Positions 29,988-36,467 of a stretch of 36,467 nucleotides of DNA are shown one piece after another; positions within the stretch are counted from its first letter, which is position 1, and the number at the start of each line of letters is the position of its first letter. The stretch spans positions 1 through 36,467 of the forward strand of contig CAIXQW010000200.1 in the NCBI GenBank assembly GCA_903921675.1, given 5' to 3'. The stretch is from an uncultured bacterium. Its GTDB lineage: Bacteria; Bacteroidota; Bacteroidia; Chitinophagales; Chitinophagaceae. The notes under the pieces are model-generated. The model was given only the letters and a program-made list of their open reading frames with translations, was not told the DNA's origin and did no database searches. A program made the position numbers and the translations under genes.

Positions 29988-31247
29988 ATGAAAAGAGTAA
30001 TATTTTCTATAGCAGCAGTAGGCATCATTGCAAATGCTAATGCACAAAGCTTAAATAAAGTAAAAGATGCATTAGAAGAAAAAAATTTGATAGTTGCCAA
30101 GCAAGAAATAGATGGGTTGATGGCTAAGCCAGAATACACAGCCAAGCCTGATGTATGGTTTTGGAAAGGAATGGTAGAAAGCGAATTATCTAAAGACGAT
30201 AAAACAAAAGCTAGTTGTGCAGATTGCAAATTGGAAGCTGTGCAATCTTTTAAAAAATATTTAGATTTAGATAAGAAAGGCGTATTAATGGTTACGCGTT
30301 TCGGAGCGCCAATGTATGAATTATACAATGGTTTTTTAGAAGAAGGCAACAAAGCCTATACTGCAGAAAATGTAGCATTGGCTTATGATCAATTTAATAA
30401 GGCATTGGAGCTACACGACTATATTGGTACAGTAAAATTATTAGAAAGAGAAGGAATAAATTTTGCAGCTATGGATACAATGCTTATATCCAATGTAGCC
30501 ATTTGTGCTATGAATAGTAGTAAAAATTTAGAAGCCATTGCATTGTATAGCAAACTGATAGATAACAAAGCAGCTACAGAAAATATGGCTAATAATTGCG
30601 GTGTACTAGTATCTAATACGTTTATTAGCAATAAGAAAAAAGAAGCACAAGATTTTAATAATAAATGCAAAAACTATTTTGCAAATAACGAAACTTTTTA
30701 CGAAACAGAAATGCAAATGATGGAAGATGCAGATAGGAAAGTAGTAATGGCAAAATACGATGAGGCTATTAAAGCAAAACCAAATGCATACAGAATACAT
30801 TTTAACTATTTAGCAGAAATGTTTAATTATATACATGCAGGCAAGCCATTGAGTGCAGATGAGAAATTAGCTATGCAAACGCGTTTTGATGCTTTGGCAC
30901 AAGCTACCAACGCCATCAATCATACTGCAGATGTAGATGCTTTACTTTGTAAGAATTATTACAATGTAGCATTAGATTATAATGAGCAGTCTTTAAAAAT
31001 AAAAGGCACAGATAAAGAGTCTATTAAACAAAAAGAAGCATTAACAGCAAAGCAAAATGGCTATGTAGAAAAATGTATTCAAGCAGGCTTATCTGCAGAA
31101 AAATTATTTACAGCATCGCCTACTATGGCAGAGGCAGATAAAGAAAATTATAAAAGTATTTTGCCAGTATTAAAAAGCATATTTGCATTTAAAAACGACG
31201 CTGCAAAAGCCGCAGCATACAAAAAGAAAGAAGAAGAATTTAAATAG
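29988..31247 (+). CDS. Exported TPR-like protein
   Basis: A 419-residue protein with a signal peptide (RVIFSIAAVGIIANANAQ, cleavage near residue 20) followed by an all-helical body with TPR-type patterns, for example AVQSFKKYLDL near 83-93 and AYDQFNKALEL near 130-140. The C-terminus is Lys/Ala/Glu-rich. No lipobox, sorting domain or enzyme motif is visible. It is probably a periplasmic scaffold for protein contacts, as is common for Bacteroidota proteins of this length. The gene ends 6 bp from the stop of the convergent gamma-carbonic-anhydrase gene. Confidence 0.8.
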   Translation: MKRVIFSIAAVGIIANANAQSLNKVKDALEEKNLIVAKQEIDGLMAKPEYTAKPDVWFWKGMVESELSKDDKTKASCADCKLEAVQSFKKYLDLDKKGVLMVTRFGAPMYELYNGFLEEGNKAYTAENVALAYDQFNKALELHDYIGTVKLLEREGINFAAMDTMLISNVAICAMNSSKNLEAIALYSKLIDNKAATENMANNCGVLVSNTFISNKKKEAQDFNNKCKNYFANNETFYETEMQMMEDADRKVVMAKYDEAIKAKPNAYRIHFNYLAEMFNYIHAGKPLSADEKLAMQTRFDALAQATNAINHTADVDALLCKNYYNVALDYNEQSLKIKGTDKESIKQKEALTAKQNGYVEKCIQAGLSAEKLFTASPTMAEADKENYKSILPVLKSIFAFKNDAAKAAAYKKKEEEFK

Positions 31248-31253
31248 CAGAAA

Positions 31254-31775
31254 CTATTCAGATTTTTCGAACCAACTGCTGTACATCACATAATTATTGG
31301 CTATTCTATTAATTTCACCAGCTATTAATTCCTGGCTAATATCCTTTACTTTTTTTGCAGGCACTCCGGCATAGATGCAGCCGCTTTCTACTTTCGTATT
31401 TTCTAGCACCACCGCACCCGCTGCTATAATGGTATTGCTACCTATATGGCAATTATCCATTATAATAGCACCCATACCTATCAGCACATTATCTTCTACA
31501 GTGCACCCATGCACCAATGCATTGTGCCCTATACTAACATTATTGCCTAATACTAATTTTGTTTTTTCGTAAGTGCAATGCAGCACTGCGCCATCTTGTA
31601 CATTTACTTTATTGCCCATTCGTATACTATTTACATCGCCACGAATCACAGCATTGAACCACACACTGCATTCCTCACCCATCACTACATCGCCTACGAT
31701 TGTAGCGTTTGGTGCTATAAAGCAATTGTTTGGTATTGCAGGACTAATTCCTTTTACTGGTAATATTGTTGCCAT
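31254..31775 (-). CDS. Gamma-carbonic-anhydrase-like hexapeptide-repeat protein
   Basis: A 173-residue left-handed beta-helix protein of the YrdA/PaaY/CaiE type. Hexapeptide repeats of the [LIV]-G-x(4) kind run from about 20 to 145. The three histidines expected for trimer-interface Zn are present (His66 in AVLHC, His84 in IGHN, His89 in LVHGC). The C-terminus ends with the usual AGVPAKKVKD segment and a helix. Relatives may have carbonic anhydrase activity or an undefined role, so the activity is not certain. The cytoplasmic protein is encoded in a minus-strand cluster with two acetyltransferases, separated by a repeat-bearing gap. Confidence 0.92.
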   Translation of the reverse strand: MATILPVKGISPAIPNNCFIAPNATIVGDVVMGEECSVWFNAVIRGDVNSIRMGNKVNVQDGAVLHCTYEKTKLVLGNNVSIGHNALVHGCTVEDNVLIGMGAIIMDNCHIGSNTIIAAGAVVLENTKVESGCIYAGVPAKKVKDISQELIAGEINRIANNYVMYSSWFEKSE

Positions 31776-31807
31776 CTTATTATATTGTTGAGTTGATTTA
31801 TTGCCTG

Positions 31808-31826
31808 TCCCGAGCCTGCCTCAGGA
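31808..31826. repeat. Small GC-rich imperfect inverted repeat
   Basis: TCCCGAG and CTCAGGA flank a 5-base loop (one mismatch), an unusual GC-rich patch in AT-rich intergenic DNA between elaA and the gamma-CA gene. Similar TCCCGAG-CCTG elements occur between genes in some Bacteroidota, from memory. Confidence 0.4.
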
Positions 31827-31854
31827 TTGTTTATAGTTTTAGTTTTCACTATAT

Positions 31855-31896
31855 GTCTACCATCTTACGTCTTACATCTTATGTCTTGCATCTCAC
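31855..31896. repeat. Degenerate 7-nt tandem repeat (RTCTTAC)
   Basis: Six 7-nt units of the form GTCTACC, ATCTTAC, GTCTTAC, ATCTTAT, GTCTTGC, ATCTCAC follow each other and run into the stop codon of the elaA-like gene (31893-31895 on this strand). It is intergenic apart from that edge. Confidence 0.75.
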
Positions 31897-32333
31897 TTCT
31901 TCATCGGCACATGCGGTATATCGTCTTCCAAAAATTCTTCGCCACAAGTTGCAAATCCTAACTCATTATAAAATTTCTCTAAATATTTTTGTGCTCCTAT
32001 TTTGATTGTGCCTCCAAATGTTGCATCGCAAAAGGCTATTGCTTCTTGCATTAATTCCTTGCCATAATTATGCATTCTATGTTCTTTTTTTATCAACACT
32101 CTGCCAATGCTACAATACGCTTCATAAGAAATACCTTTGGGTATTAGCCTTGCATAGCCAATTAATTCATCTGCATTCATTACTAGTAAATGATAAGATA
32201 CTAAATCTTTATCGTCAATATCTTGGTAATAGCAAGTTTGTTCTAATATAAATACCTCGTTGCGTATCTGTAAAATGCGATACACTTCTATTGGTGTTAA
32301 TTCCGAAAAATGTTTGATAATATATTGTGGCAA
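31893..32333 (-). CDS. elaA: ElaA-like GNAT N-acetyltransferase
   Basis: A 146-residue cytoplasmic GNAT protein that closely follows the ElaA pattern: early SELTPIEVYRILQIRNEVFILEQTCYYQDID, the acetyl-CoA-binding segment IGRVLIKKEHRMHNYGKELM, then GAQKYLEKFYNELGF and the ending EDDIPHVPM. In the CoA loop the usual R-x-x-G-x-G/A reads RMHNYG, so the first Gly is replaced by Asn. The substrate of ElaA is not well established. Its 3' end runs into a 7-nt tandem repeat. It lies 36 bp downstream of another GNAT gene on the same strand. Confidence 0.9.
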   Translation of the reverse strand: MPQYIIKHFSELTPIEVYRILQIRNEVFILEQTCYYQDIDDKDLVSYHLLVMNADELIGYARLIPKGISYEAYCSIGRVLIKKEHRMHNYGKELMQEAIAFCDATFGGTIKIGAQKYLEKFYNELGFATCGEEFLEDDIPHVPMKK

Positions 32334-32369
32334 GTAATATTTTTTAGGATGTAAAAGTAATAAGTATTT

Positions 32370-32912
32370 TTAAAACGGATTGTTAGAAAAATAATCTTCT
32401 CTTTTCAACACCATTTTATATGCTTTCCATTTGCTGCCGCATACTTCCCTAATTTTAAAATCTGTGGGCACTTCTACAAAACCAATTTGTTTATAGCATT
32501 TTATAGCACCAATATTCCAATCAAACACATATAATTCAGCGCTTTGTATGTTCATGTTTTCAAAAATAATTTGCAGCATTTCTTTTACTATGTGCTTGCC
32601 TAAGCCTAAATTTCTAAATTTGCATTCACCTATCAAAATATGGTTGAGCATAGCACTGCTTTCATTCAAATCGGTTATTGCACAATGCCCAATTACTTCT
32701 TGCTGGTAACACACCTTATAAGGTGTTCTAGCTTTTACCGCTATGTATTCTTGCAACTGTGTTTTTGTAATAGGATATTGTAGGCTTGGTCCTGCAAACT
32801 GCATCAAATCTTCTGCATTGCCTACCCATTGGATAAGTCTTTCAAAATCGTCTTGGGTAAATGGTAGTAAATGTAGCAATGGATTATTTTTGTTACAACA
32901 AATATAATCCAT
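32370..32912 (-). CDS. RimJ/RimL-type GNAT acetyltransferase
   Basis: A 180-residue GNAT protein with FTQDDFERLIQWVGNAEDLMQFAG near the N-terminus, the beta-strands GHCAITDL and LNHILIGECKFRNLGLGKHIVKEML (CoA loop R-N-L-G-L-G complete), and LYVFDWNIGAIKCYKQIGF near 128-146, all as in acetyltransferases that modify amino groups of proteins or small molecules. The specific substrate cannot be told. It sits between the elaA-like gene and an orphan 116-residue gene, all on the minus strand with gaps of 20-36 bp, likely one transcript. Confidence 0.88.
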   Translation of the reverse strand: MDYICCNKNNPLLHLLPFTQDDFERLIQWVGNAEDLMQFAGPSLQYPITKTQLQEYIAVKARTPYKVCYQQEVIGHCAITDLNESSAMLNHILIGECKFRNLGLGKHIVKEMLQIIFENMNIQSAELYVFDWNIGAIKCYKQIGFVEVPTDFKIREVCGSKWKAYKMVLKREDYFSNNPF

Positions 32913-32932
32913 TGCATAAAATAAATCAACTC

Positions 32933-33283
32933 TTAGTCAGTTACTATTTTAATACCAGTTACTTTAAACTTGCCAATACTTTTAATACTTAAAAAGTGCA
33001 AGCCAGCATCCATATTGCTAATGTCTATGGTTAGCACATAATCGCCTAAATGATACGATTTTTCTACAGCCATTAGCAATTCGCCATGTGCCGTAAGCAA
33101 GCTAGCTTCTATAGATATATTTTGTTTGCACTGAAAAGAAAATAAAATTCTTTTAGCTACATCCGATTTAAAAAATGGCAATTTGCAGTTGAATCCCTTC
33201 TCGATAGGTTTTGGTTCCAATACTTCATTATCCATCAATTCGCTTTCCCAGCCAGTAAAATTAGAGTTGTATATATGCGTCAT
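32933..33283 (-). CDS. Small orphan protein with a sorting-domain-like end but no signal peptide
   Basis: A 116-residue beta-rich protein without signal peptide or membrane segment. Its last ~45 residues (about 72-116: GDYVLTIDISNMDAGLHFLSIKS followed by a short KFKVTGIKIV strand) look like the second half of a T9SS type A sorting domain (a D-I-S-x-hydrophobic-x-x-G-x-hydrophobic-x-hydrophobic pattern), although nothing marks the protein for export. It may be a cytoplasmic beta-sandwich of similar fold. It is first in a run with two GNAT genes. No family recognised; function unknown. Confidence 0.7.
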   Translation of the reverse strand: MTHIYNSNFTGWESELMDNEVLEPKPIEKGFNCKLPFFKSDVAKRILFSFQCKQNISIEASLLTAHGELLMAVEKSYHLGDYVLTIDISNMDAGLHFLSIKSIGKFKVTGIKIVTD

Positions 33284-33329
33284 TTTTTGTTTGCTTACTA
33301 TGCAAAATTAGGCAAATTTGCAAGTAGCC

Positions 33330-33346
33330 AATATTAAGAAAACATT
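33330..33346. promoter_or_regulatory. Candidate phosphate-regulon operator, copy 1
   Basis: AATATTAAG followed after two bases by AACATT, almost the same as 33531-33547 and sharing AATATTAAG with 34823-34831, all near phosphate-uptake genes. A PhoB-type site is proposed from context only. Confidence 0.3.
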
Positions 33347-33530
33347 ACCTTTTTATTAAAATTTTAATTTTTCCTCTCCAAAGGCACTTAAATTATTCGT
33401 GCATTCGTGGCCAACCACATTATGGTAGTCAGAAATGTAATATTAATAAGTCATCTCTTATTTAGATTCTCATTAGTTCATTTTAAAAACACACCATATT
33501 CGTGCATTCGTGGCATATCATCCAAAACTT

Positions 33531-33547
33531 AATATTAAGGTAACATT
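33531..33547. promoter_or_regulatory. Candidate phosphate-regulon operator, copy 2
   Basis: TTAATATTAAG leads into GTAACATT about 30 bp before the porin -7-like element, a plausible activator-binding position. See the copies at 33330 and 34823. Confidence 0.35.
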
Positions 33548-33607
33548 GGAATTTCTTTTTTTACAAAACGGCTCCGCACCTTTGCAGCATTAAAAACCAC
33601 TACATTA

Positions 33608-34807
33608 ATGAAATCACTACAATTAAGCATTGCAATGCTATTAATTACTATTTCTACATTTTCACAAAACAGCAAAACAGAAGAGCCAAAAAAGAAACAT
33701 TGGTACGAAACCTTTTCTATTAGAGGCTACTCTCAAATGCGCTATAACAGACTATTAGAAACAAACCCATTATTAAAAAATGACCAAGGCGATAGAAGTA
33801 TTGGAGAGAATGGAGGCTTTATGATACGTAGGATGCGCTTGATTTTTAGTGGTAATGTAGGCGAGCATGTTTATATTTATTTTCAGCCAGACCTAGCTTC
33901 TAGCCTAAGTAGTTCTATCAATAATATCCATTTTGCCCAAATTAGAGATGCCTATTTTGATGTAGGGATAGATAAGAAAAATGAATTTAGAATCAGAATT
34001 GGACAAAGTAAAGTTCCTTTTGGGTTCGAAAATATGCAAAGCTCTCAAAACAGGTTGCCATTAGATAGAAATGATGCATTGAATAGTGCTGTTTCTAACG
34101 AAAGAGACTTAGGAGTTAATTTTTATTGGGCTCCAGATAATGTAAGAAAGCTGTATGCTGCATTAGTTGCTGATGGATTAAAGGGAAGTGGAGATTATGG
34201 TGTGTTTGGAATAGGTGCCTATAATGGGCAAACTGCTAATAAAAACGAAGCCAATAACACGCCGCATTTGGTTGCAAGATTGTCTTATCCAGTGCAAATA
34301 AAAAATCAAATAATAGAAGCATCTATACAAGGATATACTGGTAAAACAGTAGTGTTGGATACCAATAAAGGTGTAAAATATCTAAAAGACTTAAACTATA
34401 AAGACGATAGAATGGCTGCATCATTTATCTTATATCCAAAACCATTTGGTATACAAGCAGAGTATAATGTAGGTGTTGGGCCAGAGTTTAATAAGGTAAC
34501 AGACAGTATCGAAAATCAAAGACTAAAAGGTGGTTATGCTACATTTAGTTACAAAACAAACATAGGCAAGCAAGTATTAATACCATTTTACCGTGTACAA
34601 TATTACAAAGGAGGAAAGAAATTTGAAATAGATGCAAGAAGCTATAATATAACAGAAAATGAAATAGGTATAGAGTGGCAACCTAATAAAAACTTTGAAT
34701 TGGTAGCAAATTATACACTAAGTGCTCGCAGATTCGAAGACTACAAAAAACAAAATAATATGCAAAAAGGAAATTTATTAAGACTACAAGCACAAGTAAA
34801 TTTTTAA
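33608..34807 (+). CDS. Phosphate-selective porin O/P family protein
   Basis: A 399-residue outer-membrane barrel with signal peptide (SIAMLLITISTFSQ, cleavage near residue 20). The mature part opens SIRGYSQMRYNRL, and the region with GFMIRRMRLIFSGNVGEHVYIYFQPD (about 73-98), then IRDAYFDVGIDKKNEFRIRIGQSKVPFGFENMQSSQNR, is the typical OprO/OprP start. The C-terminus is LRLQAQVNF with terminal Phe, as needed for barrel insertion. OprP-type porins pass phosphate or polyphosphate. The genes that follow (DUF47/PhoU-like and a PiT transporter) strongly support a phosphate role. Expression is probably induced on phosphate limitation. Confidence 0.93.
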   Translation: MKSLQLSIAMLLITISTFSQNSKTEEPKKKHWYETFSIRGYSQMRYNRLLETNPLLKNDQGDRSIGENGGFMIRRMRLIFSGNVGEHVYIYFQPDLASSLSSSINNIHFAQIRDAYFDVGIDKKNEFRIRIGQSKVPFGFENMQSSQNRLPLDRNDALNSAVSNERDLGVNFYWAPDNVRKLYAALVADGLKGSGDYGVFGIGAYNGQTANKNEANNTPHLVARLSYPVQIKNQIIEASIQGYTGKTVVLDTNKGVKYLKDLNYKDDRMAASFILYPKPFGIQAEYNVGVGPEFNKVTDSIENQRLKGGYATFSYKTNIGKQVLIPFYRVQYYKGGKKFEIDARSYNITENEIGIEWQPNKNFELVANYTLSARRFEDYKKQNNMQKGNLLRLQAQVNF

Positions 34808-34822
34808 TCTCACTATTATATT

Positions 34823-34831
34823 AATATTAAG
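34823..34831. promoter_or_regulatory. Candidate phosphate-regulon operator, copy 3
   Basis: AATATTAAG within TTAATATTAAG, 73 bp before the DUF47 gene and 16 bp after the porin stop; the same core as the two copies before the porin. The AACATT part is not present here. Confidence 0.25.
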
Positions 34832-34903
34832 TTTTTGCTTAATGGAAAACTAAACGAAAATTAAACTAATTTTAAATCTTTTTTAAAACAAAACACAACA
34901 AAT

Positions 34904-35551
34904 ATGGCACTAGGTAGTATCATGAATTTATTTGTTCCTAAGAACAAAGTATTTTTTACCTTATTCGAAAATCTTACAGAAACCACGCTAAAAATGAGTG
35001 ACATTTTTGTAAATTGTATCAACGAAAAAGATTTGAGTAAAAGAAGCGATTTAATTAAGCAAATTGAAGATTTAGAACATGTAAATGACGAATTTACTCA
35101 CCAAATATTTTTAGAATTAGGTAGAAACTTTATTACGCCACTAGACCGCGAAGATATTCACGAGTTAGCTGCTTCTATAGATGATATCAGCGATTACATC
35201 AATGGAGCTGCGCGCTTATTAAACACTTACAACATTACTGATGTGCCAAATAGCGCCTACGACCTTGCACAGTGCATCCACAGAGGTGTAAAAGAGTTGC
35301 AAGTAGCAGTTAGCGATTTGCGCAATCTTAAAAATGTTCGCCAAATTGCAGATTCTTGCATTAAAATTAATAGCATCGAAAATGAAGCAGATTATATTTT
35401 TGAAAAAGCAATGAGTGATTTGTTTGAAAATGAAAAAGACGTTGTAACCATCTTAAAGCTAAAAGATTTATACAACAATATGGAATTAAGTACAGACAAA
35501 TGCGAAGATGCTGCCAATGTAATTGAAAGTATCATTGTAAAATATGCTTAA
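34904..35551 (+). CDS. DUF47/PhoU-like phosphate transport regulator
   Basis: A 215-residue cytoplasmic all-helical protein of the DUF47 (YkaA-type) family, related in fold to PhoU. It shows VPKNKVFFTLFENLTETTLKMSD near the N-terminus, DLEHVNDEFTHQIFLELGRNFITPLDREDIHELAASIDDISDYI at about 46-89 (with the conserved EDI-LA-IDDI-D pattern), ENEADYIFEKAMSDLF near 157-172, and the C-terminal KCEDAANVIESI. Members bind metal through these acidic motifs and regulate the low-affinity PiT transporter usually encoded next to them, as here (PiT starts 122 bp downstream). Confidence 0.94.
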   Translation: MALGSIMNLFVPKNKVFFTLFENLTETTLKMSDIFVNCINEKDLSKRSDLIKQIEDLEHVNDEFTHQIFLELGRNFITPLDREDIHELAASIDDISDYINGAARLLNTYNITDVPNSAYDLAQCIHRGVKELQVAVSDLRNLKNVRQIADSCIKINSIENEADYIFEKAMSDLFENEKDVVTILKLKDLYNNMELSTDKCEDAANVIESIIVKYA

Positions 35552-35595
35552 GGCTATTTGATAATTGGATGATGGAACAATTTGAGAATTACTTA

Positions 35596-35667
35596 ATCAG
35601 CACATCATCAAATCACCACATCAGCAAATCATCACATCAGCACATCATCTAATCATCACATCATCAA
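35596..35667. repeat. Degenerate 8-nt tandem repeat (ATCAnCAn)
   Basis: Nine consecutive 8-nt units of the form ATCA-n-CA-n (e.g. ATCAGCAC, ATCATCAA, ATCACCAC) fill the gap between the DUF47 and PiT genes and end 6 bp before the PiT start. It may affect the leader of the PiT mRNA. Confidence 0.85.
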
Positions 35668-35673
35668 ATTAAT

Positions 35674-36467
35674 ATGACATTTTTAATTATCATCATAGCA
35701 TTAGCCCTGATATTCGATTATATCAATGGGTTTCATGATGCCGCCAACTCTATAGCCACAGTAGTTAGTACCAAAGTATTAACTCCTTTTCAGGCAGTGT
35801 TGTGGGCAGCATTTTTTAATGTGGTTGCATATTTTATTTTTAAAGACCACGCTGTAGCCAATACCATTGGTAAAACAGTAAATAAAGAGTTTATTACACT
35901 ACCAGTTATATTCAGTGGCTTAATTGCAGCTATTGGTTGGAATTTATTGACATGGTGGTATGGCATTCCTTCATCATCATCGCACACATTAATTGGTGGG
36001 TTTGCGGGTGCTGCTATTTGTGCAGCATTAATGAAAGATGGAAATTTGCATTTAGCACAAATTGTAGATAGCAGTAAAATTTGGAAAACAGTTGCATTCA
36101 TATTTTTAGCACCATTAATTGGAATGGCTATCTCCATGTTTTTTACAGTTATAATGGTAAACCCTAATACTTGGATAAAGTGCGGTTTACTTGCACTTAC
36201 AGGAGTTGGTTTATGGTTTTTGTTTCAAAATTTTCAAACAGAAAAAATTAATGAAAACGTAAGTAAATTTTATCGCATAGATAAAAATAGCAAAATAGTA
36301 AGCGACGAAAATATAAAACTAGCCGACGAAAAAGATCCGGTAAAAATAGAAGCTATTCAGAAAAAAATTAAAGAAGCACAAGAAAAAGTAGACAAAGCTA
36401 ATACTGCTTTAGGTATCAGTAAACCATTTACTGCCGAATACGAAACAAAAGGCGCTGATTGGGTTGC
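35674..36467 (+). CDS. PiT-family inorganic phosphate transporter (3' end beyond window)
   Basis: The frame opens at ATG 35674 and is open for 264 codons to the edge of the window. It encodes a multi-spanning inner-membrane phosphate permease. GFHDAANSIAT (about 16-26) is the family signature of the first half, and WYGIPSSSSHTLIGGFAGA (about 97-115) the second. About five membrane segments follow one another until residue ~190. After that there is a ~75-residue hydrophilic, Lys/Glu-rich, coiled-coil-like stretch (about 190-264), where many relatives go on directly to a GHGGNDAQK-type motif. The insert may be a cytoplasmic loop special to this subgroup. The gene is preceded by DUF47 and the porin, forming a phosphate uptake block. 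Confidence 0.92.
   Translation, partial: MTFLIIIIALALIFDYINGFHDAANSIATVVSTKVLTPFQAVLWAAFFNVVAYFIFKDHAVANTIGKTVNKEFITLPVIFSGLIAAIGWNLLTWWYGIPSSSSHTLIGGFAGAAICAALMKDGNLHLAQIVDSSKIWKTVAFIFLAPLIGMAISMFFTVIMVNPNTWIKCGLLALTGVGLWFLFQNFQTEKINENVSKFYRIDKNSKIVSDENIKLADEKDPVKIEAIQKKIKEAQEKVDKANTALGISKPFTAEYETKGADWV

Larger units (their letters stand above)
33284..33607. other. Divergent intergenic region upstream of the phosphate porin, with two kinds of direct repeat
   Basis: This 324-bp gap lies between the minus-strand orphan gene and the porin. It contains two copies of AATATTAAG-N2-AACATT (33330-33346 and 33531-33547) and two copies of ATTCGTGCATTCGTGGC (33395-33411 and 33498-33514). A CACCTTTGCAGC element at 33577-33588 resembles the Bacteroidota TAnnTTTG-C promoter core 20 bp before the porin ATG. 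No gene was found in it. Confidence 0.65.

Noticed and set aside
29903-30352. 149-codon minus-strand frame over the TPR gene
   Set aside because: Shadow of a real gene on the other strand; no signal, motif or protein-like composition, and the TPR gene has a signal peptide.
35596-35667. CRISPR-like array
   Set aside because: Units are only 8 nt, contiguous, without unique spacers and without cas genes.
35790-36137. 115-codon minus-strand frame
   Set aside because: Antisense to the PiT transporter, whose plus-strand frame carries the family signatures.

Overview
The window looks like chromosomal DNA of an AT-rich Bacteroidota species, probably of the Chitinophagales (Chitinophagaceae-like). 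The evidence is a SusC/SusD pair, four large proteins that carry type IX secretion (T9SS) sorting domains (one type B, three type A), a GldM-like domain, promoter elements of the Bacteroidota kind (TAnnTTTG, often very close to the start codon), and lipoboxes instead of strong Shine-Dalgarno sites. No phage, insertion sequence, integrase, CRISPR array or rRNA was seen. One tRNA, Leu(UAG), is present.

Layout. 1-376: tail of an acidic protein overlapping the start of an ArsA/GET3-type ATPase that is cut off after about 90 codons, exactly where a susC gene begins. 300-5694: susC, susD and a third surface lipoprotein, closed by a strong hairpin terminator. 5776-9027 (minus): a small exported protein resembling the last domain of GldM, and valyl-tRNA synthetase. 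9197-12505: a large SprB-repeat adhesin-like protein with a type B sorting domain. 12802-17279: D-Ala-D-Ala ligase, a PASTA-domain membrane protein, a T9SS cargo and a rhodanese; the last three overlap by one to four bases and are probably translationally coupled. 17388-19999: a VWA protein with a MoxR/Mg-chelatase-like AAA+ ATPase. 20025-25385 (minus): two tandem copies of a two-gene secreted module. 25777-28090: fatty acid desaturase and glycosyltransferase. 28662-29826 (minus): tRNA-Leu and dipeptide epimerase. 29988-33283: TPR protein, gamma-carbonic-anhydrase-like protein, two GNAT acetyltransferases and a small orphan protein. 33608-36467: a phosphate block of porin O/P, DUF47/PhoU-like regulator and the start of a PiT phosphate transporter.

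The best candidate for something undescribed is the duplicated module at 20025-25466. Each copy has a near-identical ~90-bp promoter/leader, a small exported protein of unknown family (150 or 136 aa), and a large T9SS-sorted protein with seven FDP-type repeats (probable seven-bladed propeller) whose start codon lies inside the end of the small gene. Directly after the ATG of each small gene is a tandem 7-nt repeat (AAACAAC), five units in one copy and two in the other. Both counts keep the frame open, and gain or loss of a single unit in either copy would give a stop within a few codons. This is the layout expected of a slippage-driven on/off switch that, through the gene overlap, might control both secreted proteins. 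This is inference from sequence alone.

Other points of note are the arsA/susC junction (deletion or assembly chimera), in-frame insertion of an AT-rich interspersed repeat in valS, a repeated TAATATTAAG motif around the phosphate genes, a long hydrophilic insert in the PiT transporter, and a possible small RNA or 27-aa gene with its own terminator at 25479-25640.
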